This document shows, one piece after another, positions 1-6,107 of a DNA stretch of 47,780 nucleotides. The notes below the pieces were generated by a model. The model saw only the letters and a program-made list of their open reading frames with translations. It had not been told where the DNA came from and made no database searches. This DNA comes from a virus. The position numbers and the translations under genes were made by a program. The DNA is taken from IMG/VR virus record IMGVR_UViG_3300044825_002453, positions 1 to 47,780 of that record, one strand, 5' to 3'. The stretch's first letter is position 1, and every line of letters starts with the position of its first letter.

Positions 1-480
1 CGGGCGAACCTCACCCGGGCGAACCTCACCGGGGCGAACCTCACCCGGGCGAACCTCTCCGGGGCGAACCTCACCGGGGCGAACCTCACCAGGGCGAACC
101 TCACCAGGGCGAACCTCACCAGGGCGAACCTCACCAGGGCGAACCTCGCCGGGGCGGACCTCTCCAGGGCGAACCTCACCGGGGCGGACCTCTCCGGGGC
201 GAACCTCACCGGGGCGGACCTCACCAGGGCGAACCTCGCCGGGGCGGACCTCTCCAGGGCGAACCTCACCGGGGCGAACCTCGCCGGGGCGGACCTCTCC
301 GAGGCGTACCTCTCCGGGGCGTACCTCTCCGGGGCGTACCTCTCCGGGGCGTACCTCACCTGGGCGAACCTCTCCGAGGCGAACCTCACCTGGGCGAACC
401 TCACCGGGGCGGACCTCTCCGGGGCGGACCTCACCGGGGCGGACCTCACCGGGGCGAACCTCACCAGGGCGACGTACACG
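1..480 (+). repeat. 15-bp tandem repeat array encoding pentapeptides (left end)
   Basis: About 31 degenerate copies of a 15-base unit such as GGGGCGAACCTCACC run from base 1 to about 480. Variation is mostly at the first base of the unit (A, C or G, giving Arg or Gly) and at the Asn/Asp/Tyr codon. The block from about 240 to 455 closely resembles 47375-47590, so a roughly 200-base higher-order unit exists as well. Confidence 0.95.
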
Positions 481-540
481 CAACTGACCATCTGGCCTGA
501 CGGGTTCGATCCGGTGGCCTGTGGGGCGGTGAAGTGGTGA
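1..540 (+). CDS. Pentapeptide-repeat protein, C-terminal part (gene continues from 47012)
   Basis: Frame 1 reads about 31 tandem pentapeptides of the type A(N/D/Y)LxX from the first base, then a short non-repeat tail and TGA at 538-540. There is no start codon: the 5' part of the gene lies at the far end of the window. Pentapeptide repeats fold as a right-handed square beta-helix; known members such as MfpA and Qnr mimic DNA and bind gyrase, but nothing here proves that target. The DNA is a 15-base tandem repeat. The stop overlaps the GTG of the next gene. Confidence 0.85.
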   Translation, partial: RANLTRANLTGANLTRANLSGANLTGANLTRANLTRANLTRANLTRANLAGADLSRANLTGADLSGANLTGADLTRANLAGADLSRANLTGANLAGADLSEAYLSGAYLSGAYLSGAYLTWANLSEANLTWANLTGADLSGADLTGADLTGANLTRATYTQLTIWPDGFDPVACGAVKW

Positions 541-848
541 CCGGCGAACTGCGAGCGCAGCGCCGGGAGCCGTGCGACCAGCCGTGCCAGTACGAGGCCG
601 TGGACGAGGAGTGCCCCGATCGCGGCGAGCACTGCACGGAGGCGAGCGAGTGGAACCGTTGCGACGGCTGCAACGGCGACGGGACGCGCTGGGTGACCGT
701 CGGGACGCTCCACCCACCTCGTGGCATCGGTCGGCGAGCGAACTGGACGCCGGTGTGGTTCGAGGACGGCCAGGAGTTCGACTGGATCGACGACGTCATC
801 AACTGGGAAGGCGCACAGGCGCTCTACGTGATCGAGGAGGCGTCGTGA
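537..848 (+). CDS. Small Cys-rich protein with zinc-ribbon-like motifs (paralogue of 12569-12787)
   Basis: 103 residues starting with GTG in a 4-base overlap with the upstream stop (a GTG at 534 is also possible). Cysteines at about 13, 17, 26, 33, 42 and 45, the last two as CDGC, suggest metal binding. The block GTRWVTVGTL and the N-terminal GELRAQ are shared with the protein at 12569 (GDLRAQ, GTRWVTVGTL), so the two are duplicates; this conservation also supports the chosen start. Function is unknown. Confidence 0.8.
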   Translation: MTGELRAQRREPCDQPCQYEAVDEECPDRGEHCTEASEWNRCDGCNGDGTRWVTVGTLHPPRGIGRRANWTPVWFEDGQEFDWIDDVINWEGAQALYVIEEAS

Positions 849-1165
849 CCGCAGAGATGGTGACGTGGAGCGACCCCGACGGTGGCAACGTCGCGGGCAC
901 CGACTACACGTTCGTGACCGGCACCGAGTGGTTCGACGACCTGGACCTGCCGTGGCCGGTGCGCCGTCAGCGGTGGGTGTGCGTCGAGGACGAGACCGGC
1001 ACTTACTGGCCGTCCGCTGTCGTGCTCTGCGACGCCTGCACGGGCGAGGGGGAGTTGTACCCGCCGGACACGGTCGACGTCGTTGAGTGCCCGGCGTGCA
1101 AGGGGACCGGAGAGCACCCGATGCGCGGCGCCGGGTTCGTGACCGAGGAGAAGTCCGATGCGTGA
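845..1165 (+). CDS. Hypothetical protein with two DnaJ-type CxxCxGxG motifs
   Basis: 106 residues, GTG start overlapping the previous stop by 4 bases. Near the C-terminus it carries CDACTGEG and CPACKGTG, the paired zinc-binding repeats of DnaJ-like zinc fingers, about 20 residues apart. No J-domain is present, so it is not a co-chaperone proper. The N-terminal half is rich in Trp and Asp and is not recognised. A role in protein or nucleic-acid binding is only inference. Confidence 0.75.
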   Translation: MTAEMVTWSDPDGGNVAGTDYTFVTGTEWFDDLDLPWPVRRQRWVCVEDETGTYWPSAVVLCDACTGEGELYPPDTVDVVECPACKGTGEHPMRGAGFVTEEKSDA

Positions 1166-1319
1166 CCCCGAGGTGATCCCTCTGCCTGTCGCTTGGCGAA
1201 TGCTGGCAAGCGGCGACCCCTGTGCGGTGTTCGACGGCGTGTTCCTCGTCCTGCACCCGAACGGCTCGGTGACGTGGACGCAGCACCCCGAGGAAGCCGA
1301 GGAGGCGACCGATGGCTAA
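1158..1319 (+). CDS. Small hypothetical protein, 53 aa
   Basis: ATG at 1158 overlaps the end of the upstream gene by 8 bases and the stop at 1317-1319 overlaps the next start by 8 bases. It begins MRDPEVIPLPVAWRML and ends in an acidic tail. The start context (GATGCGTGACC) is the same as that of the small gene at 4211, which also begins MRD. Third positions are GC-rich. No family recognised. Confidence 0.65.
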   Translation: MRDPEVIPLPVAWRMLASGDPCAVFDGVFLVLHPNGSVTWTQHPEEAEEATDG

Positions 1320-1785
1320 CCCGAACGGCCAGCGCGGCGCCAAGGCCGAACGAGATCTCGTCGTCTGGCTCCGTGAGAACGGCTGGCCCGACGCCTGCCG
1401 TGCGCGAGGCGAAGGATCAGTGGACCGCGGCGACATCGGCGGCATCCCCCGCACCTGTATCCAGATCAAGAACGCCTTGAAGCCGGCCTACGTGATGCCA
1501 CGGTTGCGGGAGGCGCAGGCAGGGGCGCTCGTCCAAGCGCATGGCCGTCGTCCGGTGGCGGTCGTGCGGCTGCCCGGTGTCGGTGACCCGGGGCAGTGGT
1601 GGGCGGCGACGCCGCTGGAGGGCTTCGGGAACGTGACGGTCACGCACGTCGGCGTCGGCCCCCGCTGCGGTGCGCGGATGCTCCACTACACGATCGAGGC
1701 GCACGGGGCGGCGTGGCGGGACGGATGGTGGATCACGACGGTCTCGCGGCTGTTCGCTGCGCTCCCCGGGGCGGTGACGTCATGA
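1312..1785 (+). CDS. Holliday-junction resolvase-like PD-(D/E)XK nuclease
   Basis: 157 residues. The N-terminus GQRGAKAERDLV, with an acidic residue at about E13, followed by GDIGGIP with D41 and then CIQIKN (Q51, K53), is the PD-(D/E)XK catalytic core of Hjc-like resolvases and related small phage nucleases. Expected role: cutting branched DNA made during replication and recombination before packaging. The gene sits directly before two DNA methylases in an overlapping operon. The fold assignment is good; the precise substrate is inferred. Confidence 0.75.
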   Translation: MANPNGQRGAKAERDLVVWLRENGWPDACRARGEGSVDRGDIGGIPRTCIQIKNALKPAYVMPRLREAQAGALVQAHGRRPVAVVRLPGVGDPGQWWAATPLEGFGNVTVTHVGVGPRCGARMLHYTIEAHGAAWRDGWWITTVSRLFAALPGAVTS

Positions 1786-2333
1786 GTCTCCTCGGATTCA
1801 AGGGCCAGAACCACCCGCAGCAAGTCGGCAAGCGCGCCGCTCTCGACTCGGTCGACGACCGCGGCACCGACCCCGAGTTCTTTGCACAGATGGTCGAGCG
1901 GTTCGGCCCGTTCGATCTTGACGCTGCCGCCGCTCCGCACAACGCGAAGTGTGAGCGGTACTACACGATCAACGACGACGCACTAGAGCAGCCGTGGCGC
2001 GGGAAAGTGTGGTGTAACCCGCCGTACTCGAACCTCGGCGAGTGGGTGCAGAAGGCGAAGCGCGAATACACGCTGGGTCACGCGTCGCTGATCGTGATGC
2101 TGCTCCCGGCCAACCGCACCGAGCAAGCGTGGTGGCAGGACCACATCGAGCCCTACAGGGACCGGCGGGAGGCATTTGGCCCTCGTGTCGAGTTCCTGCG
2201 CGGCCGCCTCCGCTTCGTGAAGCCGGGCGCCGAGTCGATCGGCCCCAACGAGCGGCCACCCTTCGGCTGCTGTCTCGTCATGTGGGCGCTGTCCGAACAT
2301 CGAGCCGCCGTGGATCACGGGGTGACGTCGTGA
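1782..2333 (+). CDS. dam: Phage N6-adenine DNA methyltransferase (Dam family)
   Basis: 183 residues, ATG overlapping the upstream stop. Residues near 67-72 read VWCNPPYSN, the catalytic (D/N)PPY motif of amino-methyltransferases, and FGPFDLDAAAAPHNAKC upstream matches the AdoMet-side region typical of phage N-6-adenine methyltransferases. The small size without a target-recognition insert is normal for this family. It probably protects phage DNA from host restriction. It is directly followed by a cytosine methylase. Confidence 0.9.
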   Translation: MSLLGFKGQNHPQQVGKRAALDSVDDRGTDPEFFAQMVERFGPFDLDAAAAPHNAKCERYYTINDDALEQPWRGKVWCNPPYSNLGEWVQKAKREYTLGHASLIVMLLPANRTEQAWWQDHIEPYRDRREAFGPRVEFLRGRLRFVKPGAESIGPNERPPFGCCLVMWALSEHRAAVDHGVTS

Positions 2334-3481
2334 AGTACGGCTCCATGTTCTCCGGCGCCGGCGGCCTCGACCTCGCCGTCGAGCAGTGGACCGGCGCAAC
2401 CTGTGCGTGGACCTGCGAACGGGACCCGCACGCGTCCTTTGCCCTCGCCGCGCACGGCACCGCCCCGAACCTCGGCGACATCACCGCCGTCGACTGGTCC
2501 TCGGTCGAACCGGTGGACGTGGTCTGCGGCGGGTTCCCCTGCCAGGACATCAGCAACGCCGGGAAACGTGCCGGGATCACCGGCGCCCGGTCAGGACTCT
2601 GGAGCTTCTATGCCGACGCCGTTCGCCACCTACGACCCCGGCACGTCTACGTGGAGAACGTGGGAGCCCTCCTTGTTCGAGGACTCGGAACCGTCCTCGG
2701 TGACCTGGCCGAAATGGGGTACGACGCGACATGGGGTTGCGTCCGAGCTTCCGACGCCGGAGCTCCCCACCGACGCGAACGAGTGTTCATCGTTGCTACC
2801 GACGCCGACCGCGTGGCTCGGCCGGCGCCCGTCGCAGTCGATCGGCGATCCGGCGAGGTGGACGAACCCGGAGCGGTCGAACGAGCTGTCGGACTTCATC
2901 GCGTGGCTGACGGAGGGGTGAAGCTCCTCCCGACGCCTGCCGCGTCGGCGTTCAACGACTCAGAGGACCCGCAGTCGTGGCTCGCTCGAGCGGAGCGGCT
3001 GAAGGAGAAGCACGGCAACGGCAACGGCGCAGGGATGCCGCTCGCAGTCGCCGCGAAGCTCCTCCCGACGCCGACGGCACGGGACGGCAAGGACGTGGGC
3101 AACCTGTCCACCGTCCCCGAGAACAGCCTGCTGCCGCGTGTCGTGTGGAACCAGTGGGGTGACCCGAAGCTCCTCCCGACGCCGACGGTCCAGCAGGGCC
3201 GCAACGCCACCTACGCCGACAGGTGGGGCGACTACGCCCCGGCGATCGAACGGTGGGAACACGTCCTCGGACGCCCCGCCCCCGCACCCGTGGACGAGAA
3301 GGGGCGGCTGTCCCCGATCTTCGTCGAGTGGATGATGGGCTGGCCCAACGGCTGGGTCACGCACCTCGACCACCTCGGCGTGAAGCGCACAGCGCAGCTA
3401 CGGCTCCTCGGGAACGGCGTCGTGCCGCAACAGGCGCTCCTCGCGTTCGCAGCGCTCGAGCACCTGGCGGTGACGTCGTGA
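2330..3481 (+). CDS. dcm: DNA (cytosine-5)-methyltransferase
   Basis: 383 residues from a GTG in a GTGA overlap. C5-methylase motifs appear in order: I (FSGAGGLDLA, about 7-16), IV with catalytic Cys (GGFPCQDIS, about 67-75), VI (ENV, about 109), VIII (HRRERVFIVA, about 147-156), then a variable region with repeated LLPTP blocks, and X (GNGVVPQQAL, about 361). It would methylate cytosine in phage DNA. The stretch 2805-2918 has poor third-position GC in this frame and excellent GC in the +1 frame, so the middle may be dual-coding or frameshifted. The C-terminal third could also start independently at GTG 2918. Confidence 0.88.
   Translation: MKYGSMFSGAGGLDLAVEQWTGATCAWTCERDPHASFALAAHGTAPNLGDITAVDWSSVEPVDVVCGGFPCQDISNAGKRAGITGARSGLWSFYADAVRHLRPRHVYVENVGALLVRGLGTVLGDLAEMGYDATWGCVRASDAGAPHRRERVFIVATDADRVARPAPVAVDRRSGEVDEPGAVERAVGLHRVADGGVKLLPTPAASAFNDSEDPQSWLARAERLKEKHGNGNGAGMPLAVAAKLLPTPTARDGKDVGNLSTVPENSLLPRVVWNQWGDPKLLPTPTVQQGRNATYADRWGDYAPAIERWEHVLGRPAPAPVDEKGRLSPIFVEWMMGWPNGWVTHLDHLGVKRTAQLRLLGNGVVPQQALLAFAALEHLAVTS
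2610..2921 (+). CDS. Overlapping ORF inside dcm (+1 frame), Dcm-associated LPTPT-type protein
   Basis: 103 codons from ATG 2610 to TGA 2921, nested in dcm. It reads like a real phage protein (TYDPGTSTWRTWEPSLF, WPKWGTTRHGVASEL, SSLLPTPTAWLGRRPSQS), a style I recall from regions of actinophage cytosine methylases. Over 2805-2918 its third positions are almost all G/C, while the dcm frame has many A/T there. Its stop overlaps a GTG at 2918 that resumes the dcm frame, as at normal gene junctions here. Whether it is a separate gene, part of a frameshifted methylase or a remnant is open. Confidence 0.5.
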   Translation: MPTPFATYDPGTSTWRTWEPSLFEDSEPSSVTWPKWGTTRHGVASELPTPELPTDANECSSLLPTPTAWLGRRPSQSIGDPARWTNPERSNELSDFIAWLTEG

Positions 3482-3621
3482 CCCCCGAGGGCTGGGTGCT
3501 CGGCACCTGGACGCTCCTGTGGCTCTGCGGATACGTGCGCTGGGCGCGACGACAGGACGCAGCGGAGCAGTACCGGGCACGGCGAGACGCGCTGGCCCGC
3601 ATCACACAGGAGGACCGATGA
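3478..3621 (+). CDS. Small single-pass membrane protein, 47 aa
   Basis: GTG start overlaps the dcm stop. Residues 6-22 (WVLGTWTLLWLCGYVRW) form one hydrophobic segment followed by a basic, probably helical tail ending ARITQEDR. The last codons contain ACACAGGAGG, which serves as the Shine-Dalgarno for the next gene. The same 21-base stretch recurs at the end of the following gene. Function unknown. Confidence 0.65.
   Translation: MTPEGWVLGTWTLLWLCGYVRWARRQDAAEQYRARRDALARITQEDR
3594..3614 (+). promoter_or_regulatory. Duplicated ribosome-binding segment (copy 1)
   Basis: A 21-base stretch ending CATCACACAGGAGGA lies just before ATG 3618 and is repeated exactly at 3953-3973 before ATG 3979. 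It encodes the end of one protein (ARITQE) and supplies a strong AGGAGG site for the next. The pair looks like a duplicated gene junction. Confidence 0.7.
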
Positions 3622-3989
3622 GCGAGTTCAACGAGGGCCGCGAGCACGCACGCCAAGCGCTGTTCCCGCCGCCGCCGGACGGCTACCGCCGCGGCCGGGC
3701 GGAGCACACGGCGTTCGTCGACATCGGTCTCGTCGTGTGCGAAGGGTGCGGCGCCGTCGTCGGCGACACCGAGGTCCACGACACCTGGCACACCAACCTT
3801 GCCCGGGTCTCGACCAGTGCACAACGAGCCGACGCGATGACTCAACCGATCGGACCCGCCGTCAAGGTGGTCGAGCAGCCCGCAGTGGTCGACCTCATGC
3901 AGGCGTTGCAGGACTCGGTTGAGAAGGCGAAGGCCGAGCGCAAGCGCCGCCCGGCCCGCATCACACAGGAGGAGAGGCATGGCCGGTGA
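3618..3989 (+). CDS. Hypothetical protein with CxxC zinc-site and helical C-terminus
   Basis: 123 residues, ATG with AGGAGG upstream. The middle reads VCEGCGAVVGDTEVHDTWH, a CxxC followed by two histidines, consistent with one zinc site. The last 35 residues are charged and probably helical, ending ARITQEERHGR, like the tail of the preceding protein (ARITQEDR). It belongs to the Cys-rich early operon. Function not recognised. Confidence 0.75.
   Translation: MSEFNEGREHARQALFPPPPDGYRRGRAEHTAFVDIGLVVCEGCGAVVGDTEVHDTWHTNLARVSTSAQRADAMTQPIGPAVKVVEQPAVVDLMQALQDSVEKAKAERKRRPARITQEERHGR
3953..3973 (+). promoter_or_regulatory. Duplicated ribosome-binding segment (copy 2)
   Basis: Identical to 3594-3614. 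It places AGGAGG a few bases before ATG 3979 and again encodes ARITQE at the end of the upstream protein. Confidence 0.7.
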
Positions 3990-4218
3990 GAACGAGATTC
4001 CGACAAAGAGGTGCAACAGGTGCGACGGGAGCGGGGAGTGGTGGTCCGACTGCGGCGACTCGACGTGCGACTGCGGCGGCACCGACTACCCGTGCAGTCA
4101 ATGTGGCGCAACGGGTCAGGTCCCACTCGTGGACCAGCGGACCCTCGATGCCCTCACTTCCGCTGGTTTCGAGGTGAGAGCCATCAAACACGACCGGGGG
4201 GAAGCCCCTGATGCGTGA
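3979..4218 (+). CDS. DnaJ-like zinc-finger small protein
   Basis: 79 residues, ATG with AGGAGG upstream. It has CNRCDGSG, then CGDSTCDCGG, then CSQCGATGQ, resembling the CxxCxGxG zinc modules of DnaJ and similar to the pair in the gene at 845. No J-domain or other domain is visible. It overlaps both neighbours. Probable zinc protein; partner unknown. Confidence 0.75.
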   Translation: MAGENEIPTKRCNRCDGSGEWWSDCGDSTCDCGGTDYPCSQCGATGQVPLVDQRTLDALTSAGFEVRAIKHDRGEAPDA

Positions 4219-4357
4219 CCTTCCGCCCATCGGGTCCCGGGTGCGCCGAGCCTGCCCTCTCGGCTCGCACTGCTGGGGCGACAACTGCTGCCCATCCCCG
4301 CTCCACCGTGACAGGTGGGTCACCGCTGACGAGATCGAGGAGGTGGGGGAGCGGTGA
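4211..4357 (+). CDS. Small Cys-rich protein, 48 aa
   Basis: ATG 4211 overlaps the previous gene by 8 bases and the stop overlaps the next GTG. The sequence MRDLPPIGSRVRRACPL followed by SHCWGDNCC contains four cysteines in 20 residues. Its start context matches that of the small gene at 1158. No family recognised; metal binding is likely from composition only. Confidence 0.6.
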   Translation: MRDLPPIGSRVRRACPLGSHCWGDNCCPSPLHRDRWVTADEIEEVGER

Positions 4358-4860
4358 CCCTACAACTCACCCTCGCCACGCCCGTGACCGTCACCCCGTG
4401 GCGGGACCGGGCGGCGTGCGCCGGGCACCCGACCGGCTGGTGGTTCGCCGACCCCGGCACGTTGGAGGCGGGCACCGCCGAGGCGATCTGCGCCTCCTGC
4501 GCCGTCCGCAACGAGTGTGACGCCGACGCCGACCGCCACGGCGACGGTGGGTTCCGGGCGTGGCGCACCCGCAACCCCGCACCGATCCTCTGCGACGGTT
4601 GCCGCCAGCCGCTCGGCGTCGTCGAGCTCGCAGCCGGCGACCTTCACTGCGGCCCCACCTGCGCCGAGGCGGGGCAGGAGACCGAGTGGCAGCGCAAAGG
4701 GCACGGCCGCATCTCCACCTACAACGGCGGGTGCCGCTGCTCCGACTGCCGCGGCGCCGCGAGGGACAGCCGTCGCCGATCACGGGCACGGCTCAACACA
4801 ACTAGTGACGTTGGACCGGCCTACGGTGCCGGTCCCCGAACCGAAGGGGAGCAGAGATGA
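4354..4860 (+). CDS. WhiB-like regulator with C-terminal zinc knuckle
   Basis: 168 residues, GTG start in an overlap. The N-terminal WhiB core has cysteines at about 22, 46, 49 and 55 (RAACAG then ICASCAVRNEC), the ligand pattern for a 4Fe-4S cluster or zinc. The usual G(V/I)WGG turn is replaced by GDGGFRAW. A second CDGC pair follows at about 79, and near 115-135 comes HGRISTYNGGCRCSDC, a Cys-rich knuckle also found at 5183 and 10893. WhiB proteins bind the primary sigma factor and alter promoter choice. The 3' end contains an operator palindrome. Confidence 0.8.
   Translation: MTLQLTLATPVTVTPWRDRAACAGHPTGWWFADPGTLEAGTAEAICASCAVRNECDADADRHGDGGFRAWRTRNPAPILCDGCRQPLGVVELAAGDLHCGPTCAEAGQETEWQRKGHGRISTYNGGCRCSDCRGAARDSRRRSRARLNTTSDVGPAYGAGPRTEGEQR
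4795..4812. promoter_or_regulatory. Operator-like palindrome, site A
   Basis: AACACAACTAGTGACGTT matches the consensus AACACCACTAGTGGTGTT at 15 of 18 positions. Eight bases after it lies TACGGT (4821-4826), a TANNNT -10 hexamer, with the next gene starting at 4857. The same 8-base spacing occurs at site B, so the site probably overlaps the -35 region of a promoter. Confidence 0.5.
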
Positions 4861-5186
4861 GCGAGACGAAGGTGTACGTCAGAAAGGCGTACACGATCAC
4901 CCGCCAAGACCTCGCGGTCGGAGACAAGAACGTGGTGCACGCCACGGGCACCTACGAGACGCTCGAGCCGCTCGACGTGTCAGGGGTCGACCTCGGCCTC
5001 GTGACGGCGCAATCGGTCGCCGACGCCATCGACGAGGGGACGATCGAGGAGGGCGCCGACTACGGCGGCTGCGACGTGTGGCTGTCGGTCACCGTGACCC
5101 GCCCGAACCCCGCCTACTCCGGTCCCGACGCCCTGTTCCCCGACATGACCCCGCCCGAGACCATCACCGAGACGGTGGAGCTGTGA
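4857..5186 (+). CDS. Hypothetical protein, 109 aa
   Basis: ATG with GAAGGGGAGCAG upstream, overlapping the WhiB stop. It is acidic towards the C-terminus with regular beta-like alternation (KVYVRKAYTITRQDL) and contains one Cys. A putative operator and TANNNT hexamer lie 30-60 bases upstream, so it may head a transcript. Family not recognised. Confidence 0.75.
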   Translation: MSETKVYVRKAYTITRQDLAVGDKNVVHATGTYETLEPLDVSGVDLGLVTAQSVADAIDEGTIEEGADYGGCDVWLSVTVTRPNPAYSGPDALFPDMTPPETITETVEL

Positions 5187-5611
5187 CCGCCCACGGGACG
5201 ACGACCGGCTACCGCGACGGCTGCCGCTGCGACCGATGCCGCGACGCGAAGCGGGCCGACGTCGCCGCCTACCGGGGGCGGCGCCGCCAACGCGAGGCGG
5301 CGATCACCTCGGCCAACCTTGAAGATTCGGCGCTCGATGTCGATGTTTCATGGATGGCGCAGGCCGCGTGCCCCGGCTCCACCCTCGACTTCATGCCGGG
5401 CCGCGGCGGCAACCCTCGCGGACGCGACGCACACCGCGCGGTCTGCGCCGCCTGCCCCGTCCTCGAACCGTGCCGCGACCACGGCGTCCGCTACGAGGAG
5501 CACGGCATCTGGGGCGGCCTCACCGAACGGGAACGACGCGAGGAGCGGCGCGCCCGCGGCATCACCATGATCTCCCTCGACGTGCTCACCGCCCGCCTGG
5601 TGGCGTCGTGA
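5183..5611 (+). CDS. WhiB-like regulator with N-terminal zinc knuckle
   Basis: 142 residues, GTG start in a GTGA overlap. The N-terminus carries the knuckle HGTTTGYRDGCRCDRC (about 4-19), the module found C-terminally in the other two WhiB proteins. The WhiB core follows: Cys at about 63, then VCAACPVLEPC (about 87, 90, 96) and GIWGGLTERER (about 107), the classical WhiB turn and basic tail. Expected to bind sigma factor and DNA through a redox-sensitive cluster. The reversed module order shows domain shuffling. Confidence 0.88.
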   Translation: MTAHGTTTGYRDGCRCDRCRDAKRADVAAYRGRRRQREAAITSANLEDSALDVDVSWMAQAACPGSTLDFMPGRGGNPRGRDAHRAVCAACPVLEPCRDHGVRYEEHGIWGGLTERERREERRARGITMISLDVLTARLVAS

Positions 5612-5952
5612 ACCCCGACTGGCGCGACGACGCCGCCTGCCGCGGCCAGGACCCCAACATCTGGCTCCCCGAACGGGGCGACTCGGTGCTGCGGGCCAAG
5701 AGGATCTGCTCGACGTGCCCCGTCGCCGGCGACTGCCTCGAGTACGCCCTCGCCGAGGCGATCACCGTCGGCATCTACGGCGGCCTCTCCGAGAAGCAGC
5801 GGCGGCCCCTCCGCAAGCAGCGGCGACGGGAACGGCTCTGCGCCTGCGGGGCGCCGCCACGGGTCCTCGGCGCTGCGAGGTGCGAGGACTGCGAGCGGGG
5901 GCACCGCAACGAGGCGAAGCGGCGAAGCCGCGACCGGCGCGACGTCGCATGA
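5608..5952 (+). CDS. WhiB-like regulator
   Basis: 114 residues starting at GTG 5608 in an overlap. Cysteines at about 11, 34, 37 and 43 (DDAACRG then ICSTCPVAGDC) and GIYGGLSEKQRR at about 55 form a complete WhiB domain; Tyr replaces the usual Trp of GIWGG. The C-terminal half adds a basic region and four more cysteines (CACGAPP, CEDC) not typical of bacterial WhiB. It is the third WhiB in this operon and the last gene before a 110-base regulatory gap. Confidence 0.88.
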   Translation: MNPDWRDDAACRGQDPNIWLPERGDSVLRAKRICSTCPVAGDCLEYALAEAITVGIYGGLSEKQRRPLRKQRRRERLCACGAPPRVLGAARCEDCERGHRNEAKRRSRDRRDVA

Positions 5953-6062
5953 CGTCCAACACCACGAGTGGTGACGACGCTGGTAGCGTCACGGGAACGA
6001 GTAAGCCCCCGCGCCGCTGTCACGGCCGGGGGCGTGGACGACACCTAGACGGAGGTATCGAC
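5953..6062 (+). promoter_or_regulatory. Regulatory gap before 6104 gene: operator, putative -10, strong RBS
   Basis: This 110-base non-coding stretch holds palindrome site B (5958-5975), then TAGCGT (5984-5989) as a TANNNT -10 hexamer 8 bases later, a possible hairpin from GCCCCCGCGCC with GGCCGGGGGC, and GACGGAGGTATCGACATG, a strong Shine-Dalgarno for the leader ORF at 6063. Together these suggest a repressible promoter for the replication genes. Confidence 0.55.
5958..5975. promoter_or_regulatory. Operator-like palindrome, site B
   Basis: AACACCACGAGTGGTGAC matches the consensus AACACCACTAGTGGTGTT at 15 of 18 positions. It begins 6 bases after the WhiB stop at 5952 and ends 8 bases before the TANNNT hexamer at 5984. 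Confidence 0.55.
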
Positions 6063-6107
6063 ATGACGAAGTGTACCCCTGACCACGGTCAGGCGGTCCC
6101 GTCGTGA
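6063..6107 (+). CDS. Leader peptide, 14 aa (MTKCTPDHGQAVPS)
   Basis: ATG 6063 follows GGAGGT at ideal distance and the ORF ends in TGA overlapping the GTG of the next gene. The strong ribosome site belongs to this mini-ORF, so the downstream GTG gene is probably translated by coupling. It could be a true leader peptide, or simply a device for loading ribosomes. Confidence 0.5.
   Translation: MTKCTPDHGQAVPS

Noticed and set aside
1-480. Resemblance of the 15-bp array to a CRISPR
   Set aside because: No unique spacers, the period is 15 bases, and it is one continuous pentapeptide frame.
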